Source of the DNA: Saccharothrix espanaensis DSM 44229
GTDB taxonomy: Bacteria; Actinomycetota; Actinomycetes; Mycobacteriales; Pseudonocardiaceae
Direction of reading: 5' to 3'
Assembly: GCF_000328705.1 (NCBI RefSeq)
Contig: NC_019673.1
Location: 248,001-312,000 of the forward strand
Length of the DNA: 64,000 nt
Made by a program: the position numbers and the translations under genes. Below, piece after piece: positions 1 to 11,104 of this stretch. The notes under the pieces are model-generated. The model saw nothing but the letters and a program-made list of their open reading frames with translations, was not told the origin of the DNA and did no database searches. Within the stretch, counting starts at the first letter, position 1; each line of letters opens with the position of its first letter.

Positions 1-738
1 CTGTACCTGGGCATCAACCAGCTCAACAACCCGAAGTTGCAGGACCTCAAGGTCCGCCAGGCGCTCCAGTACGCGATCAACCGCGAGCAGCTGGTCAAGT
101 CGCAGCTGCCCGAGGGCGCGACGGTCGCCACCCAGTTCATGCCGCCGACGGTGGACGGCTACGACAAGTCGCTGACCGCGGTCAAGTACGACGTGGACAA
201 GGCCAAGTCGCTGCTGGCCGAGGCCGGCGCGTCCGACCTGACGCTGAAGTTCTACTGGCCGACCGAGGTCACCCGGCCGTACATGCCCAGCCCGAAGGAC
301 CTCTACGGCGCGATCGCGGGCGACCTGCAGAAGGCCGGCATCAAGGTCGAGACGACCAGCAAGCCGTGGAACGGCGGCTACCTGACCGACGTCGACAACG
401 GCGAGCCGGACATCTTCCTGCTCGGCTGGACCGGTGACAACGGCACCGCCCACAACTGGGTCGGCACGTTCTTCGGCCGCACCGACAACCGGTTCAACAC
501 CGGCAAGTCGCCGTGGGGCGCGACCCTGGCCGACGCGCTGGCCGCGGCGAACGCCGAGCCGGACGCCGCCAAGCGGACCAAGCAGTACGAGGAGCTGAAC
601 AAGAAGCTGATGGAGGAGTACCTGCCCGCCATCGCCATCTCGCACTCCCCGCCGGCCATCGTGTTCAAGAAGGAGATCCAGGGCGTCACGCCCAGCCCGC
701 TGACCGACGAGCGGTTCGGCTCGGCCTCCAAGGGCTGA
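1..738 (+). CDS. Oligopeptide/dipeptide ABC transporter substrate-binding protein (C-terminal part)
   Basis: The reading frame is open from base 1, so the N-terminus with its lipoprotein signal lies outside the window; 245 residues remain. They match the C-terminal half of the SBP_bac_5 family: the stretch LKVRQALQYAINREQLV near the start is the family hallmark, and the C-terminus carries the usual YLPAIAISHSPPAIVFKK strand pattern. It should sit outside the membrane and deliver peptides to the permeases encoded next. The stop is 30 nt before the first permease, which fits one operon. Family assignment is firm; the exact substrate (dipeptide, oligopeptide, nickel, sugar) cannot be read here. 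Confidence 0.93.
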   Translation: MYLGINQLNNPKLQDLKVRQALQYAINREQLVKSQLPEGATVATQFMPPTVDGYDKSLTAVKYDVDKAKSLLAEAGASDLTLKFYWPTEVTRPYMPSPKDLYGAIAGDLQKAGIKVETTSKPWNGGYLTDVDNGEPDIFLLGWTGDNGTAHNWVGTFFGRTDNRFNTGKSPWGATLADALAAANAEPDAAKRTKQYEELNKKLMEEYLPAIAISHSPPAIVFKKEIQGVTPSPLTDERFGSASKG

Positions 739-768
739 GGACCGCGATAGGGACAACGGGGTAGCTCA

Positions 769-1773
769 ATGCTCCGCTACACGATCCGACGGCTCATCCA
801 GCTGGTCGGCGTGGTGCTGGTGCTGTCCCTGCTGCTCTTCGCGTGGCTGCGCGCTCTCCCGGGTGGGCCGGTTTCGGCCCTCCTGGGGGAGCGCGCCACG
901 CCCGAGTCGCGGGAAGCCCTCACCCGGCAGCTCGGCTTGGACCAGCCGATCGTCACCCAGTACTTCAAGTTCCTCGGCCGCGCGTTGTCCGGCGACTTCG
1001 GCACCTCGACCGGTGTCCAGCCCGGCGACTCGGCCATGGAGATCTTCCTCCAGCGGTTCCCCGCCACCATCGAGTTGAGCTTCCTGGCGATCGTGATCGC
1101 CATCGCGTTCGGCATCCCGCTGGGCTACATGGCGGCCAAGCGGCGCGGCGGCTGGTTCGACAACCTCAGCGTCGGCGGCTCGCTGATCGGCGTGGCCGTG
1201 CCGGTGTTCTTCCTGGCCTACGTGCTCAAGGACACCCTGTCCGCGGCGCTGGGCCTGCCCACCGAGGGCCGCCAGGACGCGATCAGCGCCACCCGGGTGA
1301 CCGGGTTCTTCGTCTTCGACGGCGTCATCACCCAGGAGTGGGACGCCGCCTGGAACGCGATCGAGCACCTGATCCTGCCCGCGATCGCGCTGTCCACCAT
1401 CCCGTTCGCGGTGGTCTTCCGGATCACCCGGGCGGCCGTGCTCGACGTCCTGGAAGAGGACTACGTGCGCACCGCCGAGTCGAAGGGCCTGACCGCCCCG
1501 ACCATCCGGCGGCGGCACGTGCTGCGCAACGCGATGCTCCCCGTGGTCACCACCATCGGCCTGCAGACCGGTGCCCTGCTGGCGGGCGCCGTGCTGACCG
1601 AGAAGGTGTTCTCGCTGCCGGGGGTCGGCCAGGCGCTGGCCATCGGCTTCGAGAGACGGGACTACCCGGTACTGCTGTTGCTGATCATCATGGCCACGGT
1701 CGTCTACGTGGTGGTCAACCTGCTGGTCGACCTCTCGTACGCGTTCATCGATCCGCGGATCAGGACGAGGTAG
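769..1773 (+). CDS. Peptide ABC transporter permease, DppB/OppB type
   Basis: This 334-residue integral membrane protein has hydrophobic segments at about 9-29, 101-120, 140-155, 200-220, 260-277 and 300-325. The cytoplasmic coupling loop with the EAA-like motif (EDYVRTAESKG at 230-240, continuing to LRNAMLPVV) is what contacts the ATPases. Length and topology are standard for the B-type permease. It starts with ATG 30 nt after the binding-protein stop and ends 5 nt before the next permease, so it belongs to the five-gene transporter operon. Family firm, substrate inferred from context only. Confidence 0.93.
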   Translation: MLRYTIRRLIQLVGVVLVLSLLLFAWLRALPGGPVSALLGERATPESREALTRQLGLDQPIVTQYFKFLGRALSGDFGTSTGVQPGDSAMEIFLQRFPATIELSFLAIVIAIAFGIPLGYMAAKRRGGWFDNLSVGGSLIGVAVPVFFLAYVLKDTLSAALGLPTEGRQDAISATRVTGFFVFDGVITQEWDAAWNAIEHLILPAIALSTIPFAVVFRITRAAVLDVLEEDYVRTAESKGLTAPTIRRRHVLRNAMLPVVTTIGLQTGALLAGAVLTEKVFSLPGVGQALAIGFERRDYPVLLLLIIMATVVYVVVNLLVDLSYAFIDPRIRTR

Positions 1774-1778
1774 CCGCG

Positions 1779-2726
1779 ATGGTCACTCCCACCAAGAAAC
1801 TCGGGCGCAAGAAGGACCGGATCGACGCGCTGGCCGCGTCGAGCGCCGACGACGCCGGGGTCAGCCTGGCCGCCAGCGCCTGGCGGACGCTGCGCCGCAG
1901 CCCGGTGTTCCTCACCGGCGCGGTCATCATCGGCCTGTTCGTGCTGGTCTCGCTGCTCGCGCCGTGGTTGGCGCCGCAGGACCCGTCCGAGCCGATGCTG
2001 ATCGACCAGGTGGTCAAGGCCCGCAACGAGATCCCGGCACCCCAGCCGGGTCACGTGCTGGGCGGCGACCTGCAGGGCCGGGACTTCTTCTCCCGGCTGC
2101 TGGTCGGCTCGCAGCAGACGCTGATCGTCGGCGTGCTGGCCACCATCATCGGACTGGCCGGCGGGCTGACGCTGGGCACGCTGGCCGGCGCGTTCGGCGG
2201 CTGGGTCGACTCGGTCGTCATGCGGGTCGTCGACGTCATGCTGTCGCTGCCGAGCCTGCTGCTGGCGTTCAGCATCAGCGCGCTGTTCGCCCGCCCCAAC
2301 CAGTTCACCGTCATCGTCGCGGTGGCGGTGGTGCAGATCCCGGTCTTCGCCCGGCTGTTGCGCGGCTCGATGCTCGCGCAGCGGCACAGCGACCACGTCC
2401 TCGCGGCCACCGCGCTGGGCGTGAAGCCGGGCGCGATCGTGTTCCGGCACATGCTGCCCAACTCGCTGGGCCCGGTGATCGTGCAGTCCACGCTCGTGCT
2501 GGCCACGGCCATCATCGACGCGGCGGCGCTGTCGTTCCTCGGCCTGGGCAACCCCGACGACCGGATCCCGGAGTGGGGCCAGATGCTCGGCGACGTGCAG
2601 AACGTGTTCGACACGCACCCGCACCTGGCCGCGTGGCCCGCGGGCTGCATCATCGTGGTGGCGCTGGGTTTCACGCTCATGGGCGAGACCCTGCGCGAAG
2701 CCCTCGACCCCAAGAGCAGGCGGTGA
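1779..2726 (+). CDS. Peptide ABC transporter permease, DppC/OppC type
   Basis: The protein has 315 residues. A polar N-terminal tail of about 45 residues (MVTPTKKLGRKKDRIDAL...) is followed by a first membrane helix (FLTGAVIIGLFVLVSLLAPW), the OppC N-terminal signature, and then the BPD_transp_1 core with the coupling loop around ATALGVKPGAIVFRHMLPN. The frame is open well upstream, but ATG at 1779 is chosen because it lies 5 nt after the previous stop and gives the normal family length. It forms the heterodimeric pore with the preceding permease. Confidence 0.93.
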   Translation: MVTPTKKLGRKKDRIDALAASSADDAGVSLAASAWRTLRRSPVFLTGAVIIGLFVLVSLLAPWLAPQDPSEPMLIDQVVKARNEIPAPQPGHVLGGDLQGRDFFSRLLVGSQQTLIVGVLATIIGLAGGLTLGTLAGAFGGWVDSVVMRVVDVMLSLPSLLLAFSISALFARPNQFTVIVAVAVVQIPVFARLLRGSMLAQRHSDHVLAATALGVKPGAIVFRHMLPNSLGPVIVQSTLVLATAIIDAAALSFLGLGNPDDRIPEWGQMLGDVQNVFDTHPHLAAWPAGCIIVVALGFTLMGETLREALDPKSRR

Positions 2727-2729
2727 GTC

Positions 2730-3725
2730 ATGGCGTTGCTGGAAGTGCGTGACCTCACCGTGGTTTTCGAGCGCAAGGGGGAGCAGCCCTTCACCGCCGT
2801 CGACCACGTGAGCTTCGACGTGGAGCCGGGCCAGACCGTGGGCCTGGTCGGCGAGTCCGGGTGCGGCAAGTCGGTCACCTCGCTGGCCGTGATGGGCCTG
2901 CTGCCCAAGCGCGGCGCGCGGGTCAGCGGGACCGTGTCCTACGAGGGCGCGAACCTGCTGTCCCTGTCGGACAGGGAGATGCGCGACCGGCGCGGCCGCG
3001 ACCTGGGCATGGTGTTCCAGGACCCGCTGTCCTCGCTGAACCCGGTCATCCCGATCGGCGTGCAGGTGACCGAGGTGCTGGAGCGGCACCGGGACATGTC
3101 GCGCAAGAAGGCCATGGTCGAGGCGGCGGAGCTGCTGGACAAGGTCGGCATCCCCGACCCGACCCGGCGGCTGACCGAGTACCCGCACCAGCTCTCCGGC
3201 GGGATGCGGCAGCGCGCGCTGATCGCGATCGCGCTGGCGTGCCGGCCGCGGCTGCTCATCGCCGACGAGCCGACCACCGCGCTGGACGTGACCATCCAGG
3301 CGCAGATCCTGGCCCTGCTGAAGGAACTCGTGCAGGACCTGGGCACCGCGCTGGTGATGATCACGCACGACCTGGGTGTCGTGGCCGGGCTGTGCGACGA
3401 GGTCAACGTCCTGTACGCCGGTCGGGTCGTGGAGAAGGCGCAGCGGCACGAGCTGTTCGCGCAGCCGCGCCACCCGTACACGCACGGGCTGCTGGCCTCG
3501 ATCCCGAGGCTGGACGCGCCGCGCGGCGAGAAGCTGCACCCCATCAAGGGGTCCGTGGCCGACAACATCCCGTGGGACCACGGGTGCGCCTTCGCGCCGC
3601 GGTGCCCGAACGCGCTGGACGTGTGCGTCCGGATCACGCCCGAGCAGGAGGACCTGGGGTCGGGCAGGTTGTTGCGCTGCCACAACCCGGTCCAGCCCAC
3701 GGTGCCCGAGGAGGTGTCGGCATGA
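2730..3725 (+). CDS. Peptide ABC transporter ATP-binding protein, DppD/OppD type
   Basis: This is a 331-residue ABC ATPase. Walker [10 protein letters not shown] lies at 41-49, the Q-loop at [12 protein letters not shown], the signature at LSGGMRQRA, Walker B at [13 protein letters not shown], and the switch His in MITHDLGVV. The C-terminal extension contains [14 protein letters not shown], the cysteine-containing oligo_HPY segment that in this subfamily can hold an Fe-S cluster. The start ATG is 3 nt after the permease stop, and the last codons overlap the next gene by ATGA, so the two ATPases are probably translationally coupled. Confidence 0.94.
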   Translation: MALLEVRDLTVVFERKGEQPFTAVDHVSFDVEPGQTVGLVGESGCGKSVTSLAVMGLLPKRGARVSGTVSYEGANLLSLSDREMRDRRGRDLGMVFQDPLSSLNPVIPIGVQVTEVLERHRDMSRKKAMVEAAELLDKVGIPDPTRRLTEYPHQLSGGMRQRALIAIALACRPRLLIADEPTTALDVTIQAQILALLKELVQDLGTALVMITHDLGVVAGLCDEVNVLYAGRVVEKAQRHELFAQPRHPYTHGLLASIPRLDAPRGEKLHPIKGSVADNIPWDHGCAFAPRCPNALDVCVRITPEQEDLGSGRLLRCHNPVQPTVPEEVSA

Positions 3726-4891
3726 GTTCGCTCAGCGACGCGGCCGCGGTGCCCGACGGGTCGGCCGGTGTCCCGGATCAGTCCACTGTGGACGAGCTGA
3801 TGTCCGTGCGGGGCATCAAGGTGCACTTCCCGATCAAGCGGGGCATCGTGCTGGACCGGACGGTCGGGCACGTGTACGCGGTGGACGGGGTGGACCTGAG
3901 CGTCCGGCGCGGCGAGACCTACGGCCTGGTCGGCGAGTCCGGTTGCGGCAAGTCCACCCTCGGGCGGGCGATCCTGCGGCTGACCGAGCCGACCGCCGGG
4001 CACGTGGTGTTCGACGGCACGGACCTGACCACGCTCAAGGGCGAGGCGCTGCGCACCATGCGGCGGCGGATGCAGATGGTGTTCCAGGACCCCATGTCGT
4101 CCCTGGACCCCCGGCAGTCCGTGGAGTCCATCCTGGTCGAGGGCCTGCGGGCGCACGACCTGGACAAGGGCAAGGAGTCCACCGGCAAGCGGCTGCGCGA
4201 ACTGCTCACCGCGGTGGGCCTGCCGGCGAAGTCGCTGCGCAAGTACCCGCACGAGTTCTCCGGCGGGCAGCGGCAGCGCATCGGCATCGCCCGCGCGCTC
4301 GCCGTGGAACCCGACCTGATCATCGCCGACGAGCCGGTGTCCGCGCTGGACGTGTCGGTGCAGGCGCAGGTGGTCAACCTGCTGGAGGAGTTGCAGGACC
4401 AGTTCGGGCTCACCTACCTGGTGATCGCGCACGACCTGGCCGTGGTGCGGCACATCTCGGACCGGGTCGGCGTGATGTACCTGGGCGGCCTGGTGGAGGA
4501 GGCGACCTCGGACGACCTCTACGCCGAGCCGCTGCACCCGTACACCAGGGCGCTGCTGTCGGCGATCCCGGTGCCCGACCCGCTGGTGGAGGACCGCCGG
4601 GAGCGGATCCTGCTCAAGGGCGACCTCCCGTCGCCCGCGAACCCGCCGACCGGGTGCCGGTTCCACACCCGGTGCCCGTGGAAGCAGGACACCAAGTGCT
4701 CGACCGAGCGGCCGGAGCTGCGCCAGGTGCTGCCCGGCCACAAGGTCGCGTGCCACTGGGCGGAGGACATCCGCGCCGGGCGGATCCGGCCGCACGAGGT
4801 CGAGGCCGTGCTGGTGGAGGAGTCCGACGGGCTCTCGCCGGACATCCCGCTGGTCGGCCCGGCGTCGGTGACCGAGGCGCTCAACCCGTGA
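3722..4891 (+). CDS. Peptide ABC transporter ATP-binding protein, DppF/OppF type
   Basis: The second ATPase of the transporter has 389 residues, with Walker [10 protein letters not shown], signature [15 protein letters not shown], Walker [14 protein letters not shown] and a C-terminal oligo_HPY segment ([15 protein letters not shown]). The first ~20 residues are a low-complexity tail, so the start could be slightly further in, but ATG 3722 overlaps the TGA of the upstream ATPase and gives coupling. It is the last gene of the operon: a 14-bp-arm hairpin follows 3 nt after the stop. Confidence 0.93.
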   Translation: MSSLSDAAAVPDGSAGVPDQSTVDELMSVRGIKVHFPIKRGIVLDRTVGHVYAVDGVDLSVRRGETYGLVGESGCGKSTLGRAILRLTEPTAGHVVFDGTDLTTLKGEALRTMRRRMQMVFQDPMSSLDPRQSVESILVEGLRAHDLDKGKESTGKRLRELLTAVGLPAKSLRKYPHEFSGGQRQRIGIARALAVEPDLIIADEPVSALDVSVQAQVVNLLEELQDQFGLTYLVIAHDLAVVRHISDRVGVMYLGGLVEEATSDDLYAEPLHPYTRALLSAIPVPDPLVEDRRERILLKGDLPSPANPPTGCRFHTRCPWKQDTKCSTERPELRQVLPGHKVACHWAEDIRAGRIRPHEVEAVLVEESDGLSPDIPLVGPASVTEALNP

Positions 4892-4894
4892 CAC

Positions 4895-4933
4895 CCGTGC
4901 GGGGTGCCTCCCCCTGGGCGGCACCCCGCACGG
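4895..4933. terminator. Bidirectional intrinsic terminator
   Basis: A perfect inverted repeat with 14-bp arms (4895-4908 and 4920-4933, left arm CCGTGCGGGGTGCC) and an 11-nt loop lies between the transporter operon and the convergent gene ending at 4938. No strong T-run is present, which is usual for actinobacterial terminators. Confidence 0.8.
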
Positions 4934-4937
4934 CGGT

Positions 4938-5501
4938 TCAGGGCTTCCAGTCCGGCGAGCGGCCGAGCAGCGCGACCAGCTTGTCGGTGGTCGGGGCGTC
5001 CTCGGTGACGCCCACCGGCAGCGCGAACGCCGCCCCGGGACCCCGCACGTTCGGTGTGCTCGGGTAGCGGAGAGCCACCTTGTACGCGACGAGCGCCAGG
5101 CCGTCGTCCAGCGTTCCGTCCAGCCCCAGCGCGCGTTTGACGTCCCAGGAGTGGACCACGGTGTCGACCAGGTGCGCGCCGACCAGGTTGCGGCCCGGGT
5201 AGGTGCCGAAGCCCGGGATCTGCCCCTCGCGGTCGAGGAAGCCGTCGGCCCGGAACGACTCGGTGACCAGGTCGCTCGCCGTCGCGTAGGACGTGACCAG
5301 GTCGTCGGAGATCCCCGAGCGGGGTTCACCGCCGCGCGCGCCCACGTCGAACTTGATCGACATGTCGACCAGGTGCCGCAGGACGTCGCGGACGGTCCAG
5401 CCCGCGCACGGGGTGGGCAGGTCGTAGTGCTCCGGTTCGAGGCTCGCGACCAGCGCGGCGTTGAGGTCGATGGCGGTGCGGTCGAGGTCGAGCAGGTCCA
5501 C
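4938..5501 (-). CDS. DinB-like / mycothiol-dependent maleylpyruvate isomerase family protein (TIGR03086 type)
   Basis: The protein has 187 residues. The N-terminus reads LLDLDRTAIDLNAALVASL, then TPCAGWTVRDVLRHLVDM (about 32-49) and later GAHLVDTVVHSWDVKRALG. These are the conserved helices and metal-ligand histidines of the four-helix-bundle DinB/MDMPI superfamily common in mycothiol-making actinobacteria. Function within the family ranges from mycothiol-dependent isomerases and S-transferases to unknown. It is divergent from a TetR regulator and the operator between them covers its promoter region, so it is probably the regulator's target. The reaction is not known. Confidence 0.8.
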   Translation of the reverse strand: MDLLDLDRTAIDLNAALVASLEPEHYDLPTPCAGWTVRDVLRHLVDMSIKFDVGARGGEPRSGISDDLVTSYATASDLVTESFRADGFLDREGQIPGFGTYPGRNLVGAHLVDTVVHSWDVKRALGLDGTLDDGLALVAYKVALRYPSTPNVRGPGAAFALPVGVTEDAPTTDKLVALLGRSPDWKP

Positions 5502-5519
5502 GGATCCCCCTAAAAGGTT

Positions 5520-5535
5520 GTACGAACGATCGTAC
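5520..5535. promoter_or_regulatory. Putative TetR operator
   Basis: A perfect inverted repeat GTACGA-N4-TCGTAC lies in the 47-bp gap between the divergent DinB-like and TetR genes, 19 bp from the former's start. Position and symmetry fit an autoregulatory operator that represses both directions. Binding by the neighbouring TetR protein is inferred. Confidence 0.7.
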
Positions 5536-5548
5536 TATTAGTTTCGCA

Positions 5549-6175
5549 GTGGTCAAGGGGGCTAGCGTGGGCGGGGTGAAGGTCGACGGACGGGTGGAGC
5601 GCGGCGAGCAGACCCGGCGGCAGATCCTGCGGCGGGCGGCGGAGATCGCGTCGGTGGAGGGCCTGGAGGGCCTGTCCATCGGCCGGTTGGCCACCGAGCT
5701 CGAAGTCAGCAAGAGCGGCGTGTTCGCGCACTTCGGGTCGAAGGAGGAGTTGCAGCTCGCCACGGTCCGGGCGGCGGCGAAGATCTTCGTCGACGAGGTG
5801 ATCACGCCCGCCTCGGCCGAGCCGCCGGGCCTGGCCCGGCTGGAGCGGCTGCTCGGCGGCTGGCTGGACTACTCGCGGCGGCGCACGTTCCCCGGCGGGT
5901 GCTTCTTCGCCTCGGTGCAGGCCGAGTTCGACGCCCGCCCCGGCCGGGTGCGCGACTCGATCGCCGAGTTCGACCGGCGGTGGGTGGACCTGGTCACGAC
6001 CACCGCGGCGGACGTGCCCGACCTCGCCCGCGACCCGGCGCAACTGGCGTTCGAGCTGGTCGCGTACCTGCAATCGGCCAACGCCCGGTCCGTGCTGCAC
6101 GACGACCCGGACGCCTACGAGCGGGCCCGCGCCGCCGTCGGCCGGGCGCTGGACCTGGCTACCCGGCGGGCGTGA
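5549..6175 (+). CDS. TetR/AcrR family transcriptional regulator
   Basis: The protein has 208 residues. The N-terminal helix-turn-helix covers about 20-66 (TRRQILRRAAEIASVEGLEGL, then IGRLATELEVSKSGVFAHF), a textbook TetR DNA-binding domain. The C-terminal ligand domain is TetR_C-like (FPGGCFFASVQAEFDARPG). GTG 5549 and GTG 5567 are both possible starts; neither has a clear ribosome site, and the later one loses only six residues. It is divergent from the DinB-like gene and probably represses it through the palindrome at 5520-5535. Its 3' end overlaps the convergent DedA gene by 17 nt. Confidence 0.88.
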   Translation: MVKGASVGGVKVDGRVERGEQTRRQILRRAAEIASVEGLEGLSIGRLATELEVSKSGVFAHFGSKEELQLATVRAAAKIFVDEVITPASAEPPGLARLERLLGGWLDYSRRRTFPGGCFFASVQAEFDARPGRVRDSIAEFDRRWVDLVTTTAADVPDLARDPAQLAFELVAYLQSANARSVLHDDPDAYERARAAVGRALDLATRRA

Positions 6176-6713
6176 CGACCCGGCGCTGCGCGGCCCGCAC
6201 CGCCAGCCCCACCGGCAGGCTGACCAGCAGCGCCGCACCCCACGACAACGCGATGGCGAGCACCGGCTCGGCCACGACCTGGCCGCCGAAGTACCCGATC
6301 AGCGCGGTGTAGGTGCACCACAGCGCCGACCCGATGAACGCCACCGGAACGAACCGCCGCAACGGCCACCGCACCGACCCGGCGATCAGCGCGCCCACCA
6401 CCCCGCCGCCCGGCGCCCACCGCACCGCGACCAGGATCGGCTCGCCGCGCGTGGCGAGCTTCGCGCGGGTCCACTCGACCACCGCCCGCGCCCCCGCCCG
6501 CCGGCTGACCCGCTCGACCGCCCGCGACCCGGCCCCGCGCCCCAGCGCGTAGTTGACCAGATCGGCCAGGAAGCACCCGGCCGTGGCCACCGGGATCACC
6601 GCGAGCAGCGACAGCTCACCGGACGCGACCAGCACACCGCTGCCGATCAGCACCGCCTCCGTGGGCAGCAGCGGCACGGCGGCGACCACGAACAGCAGCA
6701 GGAGAGCGGTCAT
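6159..6713 (-). CDS. DedA family membrane protein (SNARE-associated/VTT domain)
   Basis: The protein has 184 residues and hydrophobic segments at about 2-18, 22-45, 130-150 and 155-175. It has the DedA pattern of a short conserved core: LLPTEAVLIGSGVLVASG near the N-terminus, FLADLVNYALGRGAG at about 47-61, and a WAPGGGVVGALIAGS segment. Family members act as lipid scramblases or undecaprenyl-phosphate/phosphatidylethanolamine flippases and help maintain the envelope. It lies downstream of leuA on the same strand, separated by a terminator-like hairpin, so it probably has its own promoter. Confidence 0.82.
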   Translation of the reverse strand: MTALLLLFVVAAVPLLPTEAVLIGSGVLVASGELSLLAVIPVATAGCFLADLVNYALGRGAGSRAVERVSRRAGARAVVEWTRAKLATRGEPILVAVRWAPGGGVVGALIAGSVRWPLRRFVPVAFIGSALWCTYTALIGYFGGQVVAEPVLAIALSWGAALLVSLPVGLAVRAAQRRVVTPAG

Positions 6714-6827
6714 GATGCGGCAACGCTACCCGCCACCGGATCGCTCCCACCCGGTCGACCTCTTCAGCCGACGTTCAGCCGGAGCCCTGCGCAGACCCGT
6801 GCCCGGACCCGGTGCCCGGACCCGGTG

Positions 6828-6855
6828 CCGCCCGGCCCGTAGGTGGGCCGGGCGG
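6828..6855 (-). terminator. leuA terminator hairpin
   Basis: An inverted repeat with 11-bp arms (CCGCCCGGCCC at 6828-6838, complement at 6845-6855) and a 6-nt loop begins 12 nt past the leuA stop on the minus strand. Next to it is a 13-bp direct repeat (CGGACCCGGTGCC twice). Confidence 0.7.
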
Positions 6856-6866
6856 GGCCCGCAAGG

Positions 6867-8837
<1,971 letters not shown>

Positions 8838-8884
8838 TCACCCATCCGTGTTTCGCTCGATCGTGGGTCGGGCATTTCTCCGAC

Positions 8885-9184
8885 ATGTCCAGATGGCGAA
8901 CCTCAACGCGCAGCGGCGGCTTCACCGCTGCCCGAGTGATCAGCGGTGTTGGCGCTGTGTTCGCGCTCATCGAGGTGCTCTACATCCTGATGATCCTCTT
9001 CGGGGCGAACCAGGCCAACGCGTTCTTCCGCTTCATCCAGCAGCTCGCCGAGCCGCTGGCGCTGTTCTTCCCCGGTCTGTTCCAGCTCGGCAACGCCAAC
9101 CTCGACGTCATCGTCAACTACGGTCTGGCGGCCGTGTTCTGGCTCGTCGTCACCGGCCTGCTGGCCCGCGTCGTGGCCAGGTAG
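8885..9184 (+). CDS. Small membrane protein of unknown function
   Basis: The protein has 99 residues: a short polar start (MSRWRTSTRSGGFT), a first hydrophobic helix at about 20-40 (VISGVGAVFALIEVLYILMI), an amphipathic middle rich in Phe and Leu (FFRFIQQLAEPLALFFPG), and a second helix at about 76-97. The two-helix, roughly 90-residue layout resembles YggT-like proteins and other small actinobacterial membrane proteins, but I do not recognise it with confidence. The ATG has no clear ribosome site. It stands alone between leuA and a terminator. Confidence 0.65.
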   Translation: MSRWRTSTRSGGFTAARVISGVGAVFALIEVLYILMILFGANQANAFFRFIQQLAEPLALFFPGLFQLGNANLDVIVNYGLAAVFWLVVTGLLARVVAR

Positions 9185-9214
9185 CCCAGCGGCCCCGGTG
9201 GTGCGTGTCCACCG

Positions 9215-9258
9215 CCCGTCGACCTGCCGGTCCGCAGTCCGCCCGGCAGGTCGACGGG
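9215..9258. terminator. Bidirectional intrinsic terminator
   Basis: Perfect 16-bp arms (9215-9230 and 9243-9258, left arm CCCGTCGACCTGCCGG) with a 12-nt loop lie between two convergent genes. Confidence 0.8.
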
Positions 9259-9282
9259 TCGTCGTCCGCCCGACAGCGGCGA

Positions 9283-9849
9283 TCAGACCTCGAACGCCTT
9301 CCCCCACGTGCCGGTGAACGCGATTTCCGGCAGGGGTTTCCGTTCGCGGGGCCGGGTTTCCCGGGCCTGGAGTTCTTCCGGCAGGACGCTCACGTCACCG
9401 AGCTTTCCGACGGCTATGACCACCACCGGAACAACATCTTCGGGCAACGCGAACGCGCGCGCCGCGGCGTCGTGGTCGAAACCGCCCATCTGGTGCGTCA
9501 CCAGCCCGAGGTCGACGGCCTGCAGCACCAGGTTCTGCACGGCCAGCCCCAGCCCGAACTCGGTGTTCGGCACCGGTCCGCGCTCGTCCGCCGTCGCCCG
9601 CGCCGCGAGCAGCAGCACCGAAGCGCGCCCCGCCCAGGTCTGGTTGCCGGGCCGCAGCACGTCGAAGATGCGCTGGAACGTGTCGTCCCCGCGGAGCCCC
9701 ACGACGAACCGCGCGGGTTGGGTGTTGCCGTGCGAGGGCGCCCACCGGGCGGCCTCCAGCAGCAGGGTCAGGTCGGCCGGGGCCACGGTCGCGGTCGCGT
9801 CGAAGGCGCGCGGGCTCCAGCGGTCGGCGATGATCGGGTTGAGTTTCAT
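9283..9849 (-). CDS. Nitroreductase family protein
   Basis: The protein has 188 residues with the nitroreductase fold features: DRWSPRAFDATATV near the N-terminus (the RxSxRxF FMN-binding start of the family), EAARWAPSHGNTQPARFVV at about 32-50, and a C-terminal GKLGDVSVLPEEL segment. Such flavoenzymes reduce nitro groups, quinones or enals with NAD(P)H. The ATG overlaps the TGA of the upstream glycosyltransferase gene (ATGA), so the two are cotranscribed and probably coupled, although no functional link is obvious. Confidence 0.88.
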   Translation of the reverse strand: MKLNPIIADRWSPRAFDATATVAPADLTLLLEAARWAPSHGNTQPARFVVGLRGDDTFQRIFDVLRPGNQTWAGRASVLLLAARATADERGPVPNTEFGLGLAVQNLVLQAVDLGLVTHQMGGFDHDAAARAFALPEDVVPVVVIAVGKLGDVSVLPEELQARETRPRERKPLPEIAFTGTWGKAFEV

Positions 9850-11075
9850 CAGATCGCATACTGCCAAGCCGTGATGGCGTACGCGCCGAACCACGCGCTG
9901 AACGCCACGATTCCCACCAGGACGGCCACCACCGTGCTCGTCCGCCGCCGCGCGAGCGCCAGCGCCACCGGGACCAGCAGCGTGAACGCGGGCAGCAGCA
10001 GCCGCGCCTTGGAGTTCATCAGCCCGTTCGACCCGAGGTCCATCACCAGCACGCCGACCCCGTACCCGACCAGCGGCCACTCCAGCCGGCGCCGGATCCC
10101 CAGCACCACCAGCGCGATCGCCACCACCAGGAACCACACCGTGGCCAGTTCCAGCACCGAGCGCGGGTCGCCCAGCACGAGCAGCGCGAACTTCCAGGTG
10201 GCCGCGCCGCCGTCGAACCGGGAGTCCCAGCCCTCCTGCTGCACGGCGAACCAGCCGTCCCACCGCCCGGTGCGCACCGCCACGTACCCGAGGTAGCCGA
10301 GCAGCCCCAGCGGTGCGATGGCCGCGCCCAACCACGGCCGGACGCCGTCCTCGCGGGTGACGATCGCGACGACCGCCGCCGCGCACACCGCCAGGACCAG
10401 CGCCGCCGCCGTGGGCCGCACGAGCCCGGCCGCCGCGCAGCACAGGCCTGCGAGCACCCACCGCCGTTCCACCACGCCGACCAGCGACCACGCCGCCAGC
10501 GCGCAGAACGTCGCCTCGGAGTAGGCCATCGACAGCACGACCGCCATCGGCGACGCGGCGAACAGCACCACCAGCACCAGCCCGGCCCGGTACGACCCGC
10601 CGAACACCGCGCGCCCCAGCCGGTGCACGCCGTACGCGCAGAACAGCCCGCTGAGCAGCGACACCGCGAACGCCGCGCCGACCAGCGTGACGCCGGGCAG
10701 CCCGTCCGCCCACCGCACCAGCGCCGGGTAGCCGGGGAAGAACGCCAGCGGCGTCTCGTCGGTGCGCCGGGAGAACGCGTCGACCAGCGACCGGTTCACG
10801 TTCGCGTAGCCGCCCTCGGCGATGCCCAGGAACCACTGCCCGTCCCACGAGGTGAGAGCCCGGGTCAGGTCCTTGTTCCACCGCTCGGCCATCAGCTGCA
10901 GCGCGAGCAGCCCCGTCTCGCGCACCGCCAGGTAGAGCAGCGCGGGGGCGAGCGCCGAGGTCACCCGGTGTCTGGCCGCGCGCGCCAGCCGCTCGCGCAC
11001 CGGCACCGGTGCGCCCTCCGGCTCCACGTGGACGGCCTCCAGGGTTGACACGACCATGAGGGTAGTGCCCGTCAC
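9849..11075 (-). CDS. PIG-V-like GT-C membrane glycosyltransferase
   Basis: This 408-residue polytopic membrane protein has about nine to ten hydrophobic helices. The loop after the first helix holds TSWDGQWFLGIAEGGY, which matches the WDG-x-x-hydrophobic-I-A-x-x-GY motif of PIG-V-like mannosyltransferases with its catalytic acidic residue. FFPGYPALVRWAD follows, also conserved in that family. A lipid-linked sugar donor and a role in envelope glycan or glycolipid assembly are expected; the acceptor is unknown. GTG 11075 or ATG 11057 are possible starts. The gene overlaps the following nitroreductase by 1 nt in the ATGA arrangement. Confidence 0.82.
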   Translation of the reverse strand: MTGTTLMVVSTLEAVHVEPEGAPVPVRERLARAARHRVTSALAPALLYLAVRETGLLALQLMAERWNKDLTRALTSWDGQWFLGIAEGGYANVNRSLVDAFSRRTDETPLAFFPGYPALVRWADGLPGVTLVGAAFAVSLLSGLFCAYGVHRLGRAVFGGSYRAGLVLVVLFAASPMAVVLSMAYSEATFCALAAWSLVGVVERRWVLAGLCCAAAGLVRPTAAALVLAVCAAAVVAIVTREDGVRPWLGAAIAPLGLLGYLGYVAVRTGRWDGWFAVQQEGWDSRFDGGAATWKFALLVLGDPRSVLELATVWFLVVAIALVVLGIRRRLEWPLVGYGVGVLVMDLGSNGLMNSKARLLLPAFTLLVPVALALARRRTSTVVAVLVGIVAFSAWFGAYAITAWQYAI

Positions 11076-11104
11076 GGTCGCCGCTGTCCACCTCGCGGGA
11101 CGGG

